In this document: piece by piece, positions 18,112-26,071 of the stretch
Layout of the letters: each line of letters opens with the position of its first letter
How positions within the stretch are numbered: the stretch's first letter is position 1
Assembly: GCA_963837325.1 (NCBI GenBank)
Contig: CAWIMV010000002.1
Span: 868,001-932,000, forward strand
Source of the DNA: CAVQKZ01 sp963837325
Lineage (GTDB): Bacteria > Actinomycetota > Actinomycetes > Mycobacteriales > Jatrophihabitantaceae
Length of the DNA: 64,000 nt
Direction: 5' to 3'
The notes under the pieces: generated by a model
Databases searched by the model: none
What the model was told of the DNA's origin: nothing
Seen by the model: only the letters and a program-made list of their open reading frames with translations
Translations under genes and position numbers: made by a program

Positions 18112-18993
18112 GTGAGCTCACCGCGACCCGCCCGCCTGCGCGTGGGTGTCGTCGGCGCGGGCCGGGTCGGCGTGGTACTCGGCGCGGCGCTGGCCCGTGC
18201 CGGCCATCCGGTGGTGGCGGCGAGCGGGGTGTCGGCGGCGTCGCTGCGCCGGGCCGAACGGTTGCTGCCCGGCGTGCCGATCCTGGCGCCGGACGAGGTC
18301 GTCGGCGCTGCCGACTTCGTGCTGCTCGCCGTTCCCGATGACGCGCTGCGGCCGCTGGTCGCCGGGATGGCCAGCACCGGCGCTTGGCGTGAAGGCCAAC
18401 TGGTGGGCCACACGTCCGGAGCGCAGGGCATCGGGGTGCTCGATCCAGCCGCGGCCCGCGGCGTTCTGCCGCTGGCGCTGCACCCGGTGATGACGTTCAC
18501 CGGCCGGGCCGAGGACGTCGACCGGGTCGAGGGCGCGACGTTCGGCGTCACCGCGCCGGACGAACTGCGTCCCGTGGCCGAGTCCCTGGTCGTCGAGATG
18601 GGCGGCGAACCGGTGTGGGTGCCCGAGCTGGCCCGGCCGCTCTACCACGCGGCCCTCACGATCGGCTCCAACCATCTGGTCACGATCGTGAACGACGCCC
18701 TCGGATTGCTCGAACAGGCCGATGTCGAGCATCCCTCCCGGCTGCTGGCCCCGCTGCTCAGCGCCGCCCTCGACAACGCGCTGCGCCTGGGCGACGCCGC
18801 GCTCACCGGACCAGTGTCGCGTGGCGACGTCGCGACGCTCCTTGCCCACCTTCGCACGCTCGAGGTCGAGGCGCCGGAGCTGCTGGCCTCCTACCGGGGC
18901 ATGGCCCGCCGGACTGCGGAGCGCGCCCACGTCACCGGCCGGCTCAGCGACGAGCAGTTCATCGCCGTCGTCGAGGCTTTGGAGCCGGGATGA
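18112..18993 (+). CDS. Rossmann-like and DUF2520 domain protein
   Basis: A 293-residue predicted NAD(P)-dependent oxidoreductase. The N-terminal Rossmann fold begins VGVVGAGRVGVVLGAALARAGH, with the glycine pattern of dinucleotide binding, and the second half is the helical DUF2520 domain (ITIGSNHLVTIVNDAL, YRGMARRTAERA). The reaction is not established. The consistent position before panC here and in M. tuberculosis (Rv3603c) hints at a role linked to pantothenate, for example ketopantoate reduction, but this is inference. The GTG start has ccgaggacgctgcct upstream. The stop overlaps the panC ATG (ATGA). Confidence 0.85.
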   Translation: MSSPRPARLRVGVVGAGRVGVVLGAALARAGHPVVAASGVSAASLRRAERLLPGVPILAPDEVVGAADFVLLAVPDDALRPLVAGMASTGAWREGQLVGHTSGAQGIGVLDPAAARGVLPLALHPVMTFTGRAEDVDRVEGATFGVTAPDELRPVAESLVVEMGGEPVWVPELARPLYHAALTIGSNHLVTIVNDALGLLEQADVEHPSRLLAPLLSAALDNALRLGDAALTGPVSRGDVATLLAHLRTLEVEAPELLASYRGMARRTAERAHVTGRLSDEQFIAVVEALEPG

Positions 18994-19817
18994 CCGCGCT
19001 GGTGCACTCGCGGGCCGAGTTCATCGGCGCGCGCGACGCGCTCGACGAGCCGGTCGGCCTGGTACCGACGATGGGCGCCCTGCACGCCGGCCACGTCGCC
19101 CTCATCGAGCGGGCGCGCGAGCTGTGCGAGTCGGTGCTGGTCACGATCTTCGTCAATCCGCTGCAGTTCGGCCCCGCGGAGGACCTTTCCGTCTACCCGC
19201 GCACGCTCGACGAGGACGTCCTGATCTGTGAGCGCGCCGGTGCCGACGTGGTCTGGGCCCCGTCCGTCCCCGACGTCTATCCCGACGGCCCGGCGCAGGT
19301 TCGGGTCGACCCGGGCCCGCTCGGTGGCGAGCTCGAGGGCGCGGTGCGGCCGACGCACTTCTCGGGCGTGCTGACGGTCGTGGCCAAGTTGCTGAACATC
19401 ACCCGGCCCGCAGTGGCCTTCTTCGGCGAGAAGGACTACCAGCAGTTGACGCTGATCCGGCGGATGGCGGCCGACCTCGAGCTCGGCGTCGGTATCGCGA
19501 CAGTGCCAACCGTGCGTGAGCCCGACGGCCTGGCCCGGTCCAGCCGCAACGTGTACCTGACGCCGGAGCACCGGGCCCAGGCGCTGGCGTTGTCCCGGGC
19601 GCTGCGGGCCGGGCGCGATGCCGCGGGTGGCGGGCCGGACGCCGTGCTGGCGGCCGGTTCGGCCGTGCTGGCGGCCGAGCCTGGCCTCGCCGTCGACTAC
19701 CTCGCCCTGCGCGACGAGCAGCTCGGCCCGGCGCCGGAGGCCGGCCCGGCCCGGCTGCTGGTCGCGGCCCGCGTCGGCCGCACCCGGCTCATCGACAACA
19801 TCGGCCTGGTCCTGTGA
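18990..19817 (+). CDS. panC: Pantothenate synthetase
   Basis: Joins pantoate and beta-alanine with ATP to make pantothenate, the CoA precursor. The 275-residue length is standard. Motifs: VPTMGALHAGHVALIERA with the HxGH nucleotide site, VTIFVNPLQFGP, FFGEKDYQQL with the conserved Lys-Asp-Tyr-Gln, and LARSSRNVYL. The ATG at 18990 lies in the DUF2520 stop; the longer upstream frame is spurious. The stop overlaps the nadC GTG. panD, which usually follows in mycobacteria, is absent here. Confidence 0.96.
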   Translation: MTALVHSRAEFIGARDALDEPVGLVPTMGALHAGHVALIERARELCESVLVTIFVNPLQFGPAEDLSVYPRTLDEDVLICERAGADVVWAPSVPDVYPDGPAQVRVDPGPLGGELEGAVRPTHFSGVLTVVAKLLNITRPAVAFFGEKDYQQLTLIRRMAADLELGVGIATVPTVREPDGLARSSRNVYLTPEHRAQALALSRALRAGRDAAGGGPDAVLAAGSAVLAAEPGLAVDYLALRDEQLGPAPEAGPARLLVAARVGRTRLIDNIGLVL

Positions 19818-20686
19818 GCGCGCCGACCGAGCTGGCACCCGGACTGCCGCGGCACGCGGTGGCGGCCGTGGTCGAAGCGGCGCTGGCCGAGGATCTCGGC
19901 GTGGCGGGCGACGTCACGACAACGGCAACGATCCCGGCAACTGCGCTGGCCGCGGCCGATCTCGTCCCCCGTACCGACGGCGTCGTGGCCGGGCTGCCGG
20001 TCGCGGCCTACGTCTTCGAGACCGTGAGCCAGGGCCGGCTGCGGCTGGAGTTCGGAACTCAAGACGGCACGCCGGTTACGGCCGGCGAGGTGCTGGCCAC
20101 GGTCCGCGGGCCGGTGCGCGACGTGCTGACGGCCGAACGCACGGCCTTGAACCTGCTCGGCCACCTGTCCGGCGTGGCCACCCTGACCCGACGCTGGGTC
20201 GATGCCGTGGCCGGTACGCGCGCCGAGATCCGAGACACCCGCAAGACCTTGCCGGGGTTGCGCGCGCTGGAGAAGTACGCGGTGCGGATGGGCGGCGGCG
20301 TCAACCACCGCATGTCGCTGTCGGACGCTGCCCTCGTCAAGGACAACCATGTGGTCGCCGCTGGCGGCGTTCTCGCCGCCTTCGAACTCGTGCGGGCCGC
20401 CTATCCCGGGCTGCTCCTCGAGGTCGAGGTCGACACGCCGGAGCAAGCGCGGGCCGTCATCGACGCCGGCGCCGAGTTGGTCCTGCTGGACAACATGCCA
20501 CCCGCACAACTGCGCGAGGTCGTTGCCTACGCGGCCGGCCGGGCCCGGCTCGAGGCGTCCGGCGGGCTCACTCTGGACACCGCGCGGGAGGTCGCGCAGA
20601 CCGGGGTGGACTACCTTGCAGTCGGCGCGCTAACCCACTCCGCGCCCGCTCTGGACATCGGGCTGGACATGACGGGAAACCCATAG
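19814..20686 (+). CDS. nadC: Quinolinate phosphoribosyltransferase (decarboxylating)
   Basis: Makes nicotinate mononucleotide from quinolinate and PRPP in de novo NAD synthesis. The 290 residues show the family pattern: EDLGVAGDVTT near the start, AERTALNLLGHLSGVATLT, IRDTRKTLPGLRALEKYAV, GGGVNHRMSLSDAALVKDNH and LEASGGLTLDTAREVAQTGVDYLAVG. The start GTG overlaps the panC stop. nadA and nadB are not in this window, unlike the Streptomyces arrangement panC-nadB-nadC. The CoA and NAD genes share the unit panC-nadC-coaX. Confidence 0.95.
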   Translation: MSAPTELAPGLPRHAVAAVVEAALAEDLGVAGDVTTTATIPATALAAADLVPRTDGVVAGLPVAAYVFETVSQGRLRLEFGTQDGTPVTAGEVLATVRGPVRDVLTAERTALNLLGHLSGVATLTRRWVDAVAGTRAEIRDTRKTLPGLRALEKYAVRMGGGVNHRMSLSDAALVKDNHVVAAGGVLAAFELVRAAYPGLLLEVEVDTPEQARAVIDAGAELVLLDNMPPAQLREVVAYAAGRARLEASGGLTLDTAREVAQTGVDYLAVGALTHSAPALDIGLDMTGNP

Positions 20687-20688
20687 CA

Positions 20689-21459
20689 ATGCTGCTGGCG
20701 ATCGACATCGGCAACACCAACACCGTCTTCGGGGTTTTCGACGGCGAGAAGCTGGAACGGTCGTGGCGGATTAAGACCGACGCGCGCAGCACGGCGGATG
20801 AGCTGGCGCTGACGTTCCGGGGCCTGCTCGCCGAATACGAGGTAACCGGCATCGCCGCCTGCTCGACCGTCCCCGCCGCCCTGCGCGAACTGCGCGTGAT
20901 GTTGGCGATGTATTACCCGGACCTGCCCACGGTGCTGGTCGAGCCGGGCGTACGCACCGGCGTCGGGCTGCAGTACGACAATCCGAAGGAGGTCGGCTCC
21001 GACCGCATCGTCAACACGCTGGCCGCGCACCATCTGGTCGACGGGCGGCCGGCGATCGTGGTCGACTTCGGCACCACGACCAACTTCGACGTCGTGAACG
21101 AGCGCGGTGACTTCCTCGGCGGGGCACTCGCCCCGGGGATCGAGATCTCGCTCGACGCGCTGGCCGCACGGGCGGCGCAACTACGCACGGTCGAGCTGGT
21201 CGCGCCGCCGCGCGGCCCGATCGGCAAGAGCACGGTCGAAGCGCTGCAGTCCGGCGTCGTGTACGGGTTCGCCGGGCAGGTCGACGGCTTGGTGCGGCGG
21301 CTCAGTGCCGTCCTGCACCCGGAGGACCCGTCCGCGGTCGAGGTGATTGCCACCGGTGGACTGGCCACGCTGGTCATCGAGCACTGCCAGACGGTCACCC
21401 GTTACGAGCCCGACCTCACCCTGCTCGGCCTGCGGCTCATCTTCGAGCGCAACAACTGA
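20689..21459 (+). CDS. coaX: Type III pantothenate kinase
   Basis: Phosphorylates pantothenate in the first step of CoA synthesis. The ATG at 20689, two bases after the nadC stop, gives 256 residues. Motifs of the ASKHA fold: DIGNTNTVFGVFDG (phosphate loop), GSDRIVNTLAAHH with the catalytic-region Asp, VVDFGTTTNFDVV, GGALAPGIEISLDAL and ATGGLATLV. The second phosphate loop reads TTTN where most family members have TAT plus Thr, a mild variation. A large upstream open frame belongs to another reading of nadC and is ignored. Confidence 0.94.
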   Translation: MLLAIDIGNTNTVFGVFDGEKLERSWRIKTDARSTADELALTFRGLLAEYEVTGIAACSTVPAALRELRVMLAMYYPDLPTVLVEPGVRTGVGLQYDNPKEVGSDRIVNTLAAHHLVDGRPAIVVDFGTTTNFDVVNERGDFLGGALAPGIEISLDALAARAAQLRTVELVAPPRGPIGKSTVEALQSGVVYGFAGQVDGLVRRLSAVLHPEDPSAVEVIATGGLATLVIEHCQTVTRYEPDLTLLGLRLIFERNN

Positions 21460-21488
21460 CGGCCCCGGCGGCCGGCGCGGCGGCCGTC
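21458..21488 (+). terminator. GC-rich inverted repeat after coaX
   Basis: GACGGCC at 21458-21464 pairs with GGCCGTC at 21482-21488, with further GC-rich pairing possible inside. It starts at the coaX stop codon and precedes the -10 element of the next gene, so a terminator is plausible; there is no T-run. Confidence 0.4.
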
Positions 21489-21490
21489 AC

Positions 21491-21496
21491 TAGGGT
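21491..21496 (+). promoter_or_regulatory. -10 element TAGGGT, leaderless start of the F420 oxidoreductase gene
   Basis: TAGGGT ends 7 bases before the ATG at 21504 and no ribosome site lies between, which is the spacing of leaderless actinobacterial transcripts. Confidence 0.45.
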
Positions 21497-21503
21497 TGGC
21501 CGA

Positions 21504-22418
21504 ATGGATCTGCGCATCTTCATCGAGCCCCAGCAGGGCGCGTCCTACGGCGACCAGCTTCGGATGGCCAAGGCCGCCGAGGATCTCGGCTTCGACGCCT
21601 TCTTCCGCTCCGACCACTACCTCGGCATGGGCACCGAAGGGCTGCCCGGGCCGACGGATGCGTGGGCGACCTTGGCCGCGATCGCGCGGGAGACCTCCCG
21701 CGTGCGCCTGGGCACGCTGGTCAGCCCGGCGACGTTCCGGCTGCCAGGGCCGCTCGCGATCACCGTGGCGCAGGTCGACGCGATGAGCGACGGGCGGGTG
21801 GAGCTCGGGCTCGGCGCGGGCTGGTTCGAGGCAGAGCACCGCGCCTACGGCATCCCCTTCCCGGACGTGCACGAGCGGTTCGACCGCTTCGCCGAGCAGG
21901 TCGAGATCATCGACGGGTTGCTGTCGACGCCCCTCGGCGAGACGTACAGCTTCACTGGGACGCACTATCAGCTGACCGATTCACCGGCGCTGCCCAAGCC
22001 CGTGCAGTCGCCGCGGCCGCCGCTCATTCTCGGCGGCGCGGGCAAGAAGCGCACGGCGGAACTGGCCGCCCAGTACGCCGACGAGTTCAACGTGCCGTTC
22101 GACCGGGCCGGCACCGGCGCCGCGTTCGACCGGGTGCGCTCTGCCGCACGCCGGGCCGGCCGCGAGCTCTTGTACTCGGCCGCGCAGGTGCTGTGCGTCG
22201 GTCGCGACGAGGCCCAGCTCAAGCGGCGGGCGGAGGCGATCGGCCGCGACGTCGCCGACCTCAGGGCGACCGAACTAGGCGGCACGCCGGCCGAGGTCGT
22301 CGACACGATCGGGCAGTTCGCCGAACTCGGGGCTACCCGGCTGTACCTGCAGGTGCTCGATCTCAGCGACCTCGACCACCTCGACGTCGTCGCCACCGAG
22401 GTCGCCCCGCAGCTCTGA
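21504..22418 (+). CDS. LLM-class F420-dependent oxidoreductase
   Basis: TIM-barrel flavin-like oxidoreductase of 304 residues, probably using cofactor F420. The luciferase-like features are SDHYLGMGTEGLPGPTDAW, VRLGTLVSPATFRLPGPLA, and ELGLGAGWFEAEHRAYGIPF followed by RFDRFAEQVEIIDGLL, typical of the actinobacterial LLM subfamily. The substrate cannot be read from the sequence. It is a single gene with its own leaderless promoter, convergent with the response regulator (25-base gap). Confidence 0.85.
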   Translation: MDLRIFIEPQQGASYGDQLRMAKAAEDLGFDAFFRSDHYLGMGTEGLPGPTDAWATLAAIARETSRVRLGTLVSPATFRLPGPLAITVAQVDAMSDGRVELGLGAGWFEAEHRAYGIPFPDVHERFDRFAEQVEIIDGLLSTPLGETYSFTGTHYQLTDSPALPKPVQSPRPPLILGGAGKKRTAELAAQYADEFNVPFDRAGTGAAFDRVRSAARRAGRELLYSAAQVLCVGRDEAQLKRRAEAIGRDVADLRATELGGTPAEVVDTIGQFAELGATRLYLQVLDLSDLDHLDVVATEVAPQL

Positions 22419-22443
22419 TCCGCGCCGGACGCCGGGACTGGGT

Positions 22444-23052
22444 TCAGAGCCAGCCGCGCTCGTCGGCCACCTTGGTCGCCTCGACCCGGTTGCGCACGCC
22501 CGTCTTGGCGATCGCCGCCGACAGGTAGTTGCGCACCGTGCCTTCCGACAGGAACAGCCGGCCGGCGATGTCGGCCACGGTCGAGCCGTCGCGGGCCGCC
22601 ACCAACACGTCCCGCTCGCGGCCGGTCAGCGGTGACGTCCCGCCAGCCAGCGTCGCTGCCGCCAGCGCGGGATCGACGACGCGCTCGCCCTGCGCGACGC
22701 GGCGTACCGCGTCGGCCAACTGCTCGGCCGGGGCGTCCTTGACGACGAAGCCGAGCGCGCCGGACTCCATTGCCCGCCGCAGGTAACCGGGGCGGCCGAA
22801 GGTGGTCAGGATGATCACCCGGCATGACGGCATCTCGTGGTTCAGCGCGGCTGCGGCCGCGAGCCCGTCCACGCCCGGCATCTCGATGTCGAGCAGCGCG
22901 ACGTCGGCACGAGCCGCGAGCGCCGCGGCGACGACCTCGTCACCACGACCCACCTGCGCGACGACCTCGAAGTCGTCCTCGAGCTCGAGCAGCGCGGCGA
23001 GCGCCGAGCGGACGAGCGTCTGGTCGTCGGCGAGCAGCAGCCGGACGCTCAC
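22444..23052 (-). CDS. LuxR/NarL-type response regulator
   Basis: DNA-binding response regulator of 202 residues. The receiver domain has the acidic pair Asp9-Asp10 (LLLADDQ), phosphoacceptor Asp55 in VALLDIEMPG, and Lys in GFVVKDA. The C-terminal LuxR helix-turn-helix is LTGRERDVLVAARDGSTVADIA, then LFLSEGTVRNYLSAAI. The GTG at 23052 overlaps the kinase stop (GTGA). It is the last gene of a leftward operon: ABC ATPase, ABC permease, histidine kinase, regulator. By analogy with similar sets it probably controls that exporter (inference). Confidence 0.93.
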   Translation of the reverse strand: MSVRLLLADDQTLVRSALAALLELEDDFEVVAQVGRGDEVVAAALAARADVALLDIEMPGVDGLAAAAALNHEMPSCRVIILTTFGRPGYLRRAMESGALGFVVKDAPAEQLADAVRRVAQGERVVDPALAAATLAGGTSPLTGRERDVLVAARDGSTVADIAGRLFLSEGTVRNYLSAAIAKTGVRNRVEATKVADERGWL

Positions 23053-24221
23053 TGCGTGATCGGAGACGGGTCGGGCCTGGCGTCGACACTGGCGACCGGC
23101 ACCGCACCCAGCTCGGCCCGGACCCGCCACCCGTCGGGCGTGCCGCCCGCCACCACCGTCCCGCCCGCGTCGGCCAGCCGTTCCCGCAGCCCGGTCAGGC
23201 CGTTGCCGGCACCGGCCACGCCACCGCGTCCGTCGTCGATGATCTCGATCCACCGTTCGCCGACGGTGATCGTGCACTTGCTGGCGCGGGAGTGCCGCAC
23301 CACGTTCGTGACCGCCTCGCGGACCACCCACCCGAACAGGCCCGCGGCCTCGCCGTCGACGATGTCGACCGCGCCGGGCACCGTCGCCTGGATGCCCGAG
23401 GCCCGCAGCACCTCGCGCGCGCTGGCCAGCTCGCCCAACAGTGTCACGTCGCGATACCCGCTGACGGCGGTCCGCACCTCGCTGAGCGTGCGCCGGGTCA
23501 GGTCTTCGACCTCGCTGATCTCAGCCGCCGCGCGCTCGCCTTCACCTCGCTCGGCCAGCCGCCGGGCCAACCCGGCCTTGACCGTGATCGTGGTCAGCGA
23601 GTGTCCGAGCAGATCGTGCAGGTCGCGGGCGATGCGGCTGCGCTCATTCTCGGCCGCGAGTCGGGCCACTTCGGCCCGGGCGGCGTCCAGCTCGATATTC
23701 GACTGGATGATGCTGAAGAACCCGTACATCGCGAATGTGACGAGGACGATCGTGAGCCCGCTGGCGTAGTCGATATCGCCGCCCCAGATCAGCCGTGGCG
23801 CGAACATGACGATCGGCACCATCGCGGCGATCACGTGCGGCGCGAACCGGCCCACCCCGCCGACCGTGAGCACAGCGAGGTAGACGCAGAACACGAGCGC
23901 GTCCCCGTGGGCGAAGAATGTCTCGATCACGGTGAGGGCGATCAGGCCGAGATAGAGCTGCCAGAACCGGGAGTCCCCGTGCTCGCGCCACTGGGTACCG
24001 ATCGCAAGGATGTATCCGACGGCGAATACGCCGACGATGACGTAGCCGACCACCGCACCGGCGCCGGCGGAGTGGTCGTGGACGCCGGCAACGGTCTGGC
24101 CCAGGTAGACCAGCCAGATGGCCGGGAACACCCAACGCCGCCAGCCGCTGGCCGACATCCGCCGGACCGCGCTGATCGGCGGTCCGGCCTGGTCCTGGCA
24201 CTGCCCTGGCTTCCTGGTCAT
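23049..24221 (-). CDS. Sensor histidine kinase, HisKA_3 type
   Basis: A 390-residue membrane kinase. Five or six hydrophobic segments between residues about 29 and 172 form the sensor, with only short loops outside, so it probably senses something in the membrane (DesK/LiaS-like). His202 in RSRIARDLHDLLGHSLT is the phosphorylated residue. The C-terminal ATPase has REAVTNVVRHSRAS (N-box) and IIDDGRGG, GNGLTGLRERL (G-boxes). The ATG at 24221 is followed by a basic N-terminus; the open frame further upstream overlaps the permease gene and is rejected. A 23-base gap separates it from the permease. Confidence 0.9.
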   Translation of the reverse strand: MTRKPGQCQDQAGPPISAVRRMSASGWRRWVFPAIWLVYLGQTVAGVHDHSAGAGAVVGYVIVGVFAVGYILAIGTQWREHGDSRFWQLYLGLIALTVIETFFAHGDALVFCVYLAVLTVGGVGRFAPHVIAAMVPIVMFAPRLIWGGDIDYASGLTIVLVTFAMYGFFSIIQSNIELDAARAEVARLAAENERSRIARDLHDLLGHSLTTITVKAGLARRLAERGEGERAAAEISEVEDLTRRTLSEVRTAVSGYRDVTLLGELASAREVLRASGIQATVPGAVDIVDGEAAGLFGWVVREAVTNVVRHSRASKCTITVGERWIEIIDDGRGGVAGAGNGLTGLRERLADAGGTVVAGGTPDGWRVRAELGAVPVASVDARPDPSPITQ

Positions 24222-24244
24222 GACAGTGCTGAGGATAAGGCGTT

Positions 24245-25000
24245 TCACGCGCGCCCGGTGTCGCGCCGATAGGCCCAGACCGCGAAGGTGATCCCAACCG
24301 CGGACCACGCGGCGAGGACCAGCCAGGCCTGCACGCCCCATGGATTGCTCACGCCGAGGCCCACGTGACCGGCCTGGACCAGCCAGTACGACGGCAGCAG
24401 CTTGCAGAAATGGGCGAATATGCCGTCGCCGGTGATCGGGAACCAGGTGCCGCCGAGGAAGGCGAACAACGACACGCCGCCGCCGATTGCAGTGCCCGCA
24501 GCGTCGTCGTTGAGCAAATGCCCCATCCCGACGCCCAGAGCCGCGAACGGCACCAGCGCCACCAGGATCAGGGCCGTCATCTGCACCCAGTCCCCGAATG
24601 GCAGGCGCACGCCGAGCGCGATACCGGCCGCGTACAGCAACACCATGGTGATCAAGGCCGTGATGTAGCCGATGAGGATCTTGGTGCGTAGGTAGGCCAT
24701 GGGCGAGAGCGGGGTCAGCCGCAGCTGCCGGTTCCAGCCGATCGTGCGCTCGGCGGCGATGCGTGCCCCACCGGAGAGCACGGCAACCATCGCGCCGAAC
24801 GACAGCAGCCCGACCATGTAGTACTGCGGCGCGAACAGCCCGGTGTGGTGCTTGGCGTCGCCGCCGAAGTTGTGGTCGTTCTTGTTCGGCCCGGCGATCA
24901 GGAAGTACATGACGATCGGGAACACCACCGAGAAGATCGCCGCCTGCCGATTGCGCATGGTGCGCAGGAACTCGAACCGGGCGTAGGTCAGCGTGCTCAT
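24245..25000 (-). CDS. ABC-2 type transporter permease
   Basis: Membrane subunit of an export ABC transporter, 251 residues. About six membrane segments: 19-36, 61-81, 107-130, 138-158, 169-188 and 223-242. An external loop with DHNFGGDAKHHTG follows the first segment, and RQLRLTPLSPMAYLRTK is the cytoplasmic coupling region usual in these permeases. The ATG overlaps the ATPase stop (ATGA). Substrate unknown; related sets export lipids, peptides or antibiotics. Confidence 0.88.
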   Translation of the reverse strand: MSTLTYARFEFLRTMRNRQAAIFSVVFPIVMYFLIAGPNKNDHNFGGDAKHHTGLFAPQYYMVGLLSFGAMVAVLSGGARIAAERTIGWNRQLRLTPLSPMAYLRTKILIGYITALITMVLLYAAGIALGVRLPFGDWVQMTALILVALVPFAALGVGMGHLLNDDAAGTAIGGGVSLFAFLGGTWFPITGDGIFAHFCKLLPSYWLVQAGHVGLGVSNPWGVQAWLVLAAWSAVGITFAVWAYRRDTGRA

Positions 25001-25962
25001 CGGACTGTCTCCTCGATCGTCACGGCCGCGGTCTCGTCCACGCCCGGGTCTCCGGTCAGTTGCATGAAGGCCTCCTCCAGTCCGGCGCCGCGCACCTCGA
25101 GGTCGCGGGCGGCCGGGAAGGCCGGCAGCAGCGCGCGCAGTGCGGTGTCGGAGTCGGAGCAGTTGAGGATGACGGCTTCGCCGCGGGTGTCGACGTTGGT
25201 GACCCCGGGCAGGGCGGCCAGCGCGGCGACGTCTGCGTCCGGCAGCGTGGCCCGGATCGTGCGACTGCCGACGGTGGCCTTGATCTCGGTCGCCGGGCCG
25301 TCAGCCACGATCTTGCCGTTGGCCATGAGGATGATCCGGTCGGCGTAGGCGTCGGCTTCCTCGAGATAGTGCGTTGCGAAGATCACGGTCTTGCCACGGG
25401 AAACGAACGCCCGCATGGTCATCCAGAAGTCGTGCCGGGCCTCGACGTCGAGGCCGACGGTCGGCTCGTCGAGGACGAGCAGGTCAGGGTTGCTGACCAG
25501 CGCGATCGCAAACCGTAACCGCTGCGTCTGGCCGCCGGACAGCTTCGTCGTCCGGCGATCGGCCAAGTCCCCGATGTCGGTGAGCTCGATGACTTCGTCC
25601 ACGCTGAGCGGATCCGGGTAGAGGCTCGCGACCATCGTGATGAGTTCACGCACGGAGAGGTACTGGATGACGCCCCCGACCTGAAGCATCGCGCCGACCG
25701 CGCCGGCCCGGATCGCTGCGTCCGGCGTCATCCCGAACACCGACACCGTCCCCGCGTCTGGCGGCAACAGCCCGAGCAGCATGTCGATCGTCGTGGACTT
25801 GCCGGCTCCGTTCGGCCCGAGCAGCGCGACCGTCTCACCGGGCGCGATCGAGATGTCGATGCCGCGCACGGCGTGGACCGGTCCCTGCGGCGTGCGGAAG
25901 GACTTGGTCAGTCCGGACAGCTGGATGCCCGTTGTCAGCGGGCGGGCGAGATTCGTCGTCAT
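24997..25962 (-). CDS. ABC transporter ATP-binding protein
   Basis: ATPase partner of the adjacent permease, 321 residues. Walker A GPNGAGKST at 49-57, Q-loop in MLQVGGVIQYLS, signature LSGGQTQRLR, Walker B DLLVLDEPTVGLD, H-loop in IFATHYLEEA. The C-terminal 90 residues form the extra domain common in ABC-2 drug/lipid exporters (PDADVAALAALPGV, GLEEAFMQLTGD). The ATG at 25962 gives the natural start; the frame continues open upstream without protein character. It begins the four-gene transporter/two-component operon. Confidence 0.92.
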   Translation of the reverse strand: MTTNLARPLTTGIQLSGLTKSFRTPQGPVHAVRGIDISIAPGETVALLGPNGAGKSTTIDMLLGLLPPDAGTVSVFGMTPDAAIRAGAVGAMLQVGGVIQYLSVRELITMVASLYPDPLSVDEVIELTDIGDLADRRTTKLSGGQTQRLRFAIALVSNPDLLVLDEPTVGLDVEARHDFWMTMRAFVSRGKTVIFATHYLEEADAYADRIILMANGKIVADGPATEIKATVGSRTIRATLPDADVAALAALPGVTNVDTRGEAVILNCSDSDTALRALLPAFPAARDLEVRGAGLEEAFMQLTGDPGVDETAAVTIEETVR

Positions 25963-26059
25963 GGCTGACACTCTGCCGAAGTCTGCGCAACCGGCCCAGT
26001 GCGGTCGGCCAGGTATCGGCGGTGACATTCGTCAGGGAATCAGGCCGCGGTGCGCTCGA

Positions 26060-26065
26060 TAGGGT
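26060..26065 (+). promoter_or_regulatory. -10 element TAGGGT, leaderless start of lysS
   Basis: TAGGGT ends 6 bases before the lysS GTG at 26072, with no ribosome site. The same hexamer and spacing precede the gene at 21504. Confidence 0.45.
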
Positions 26066-26071
26066 GACGCG

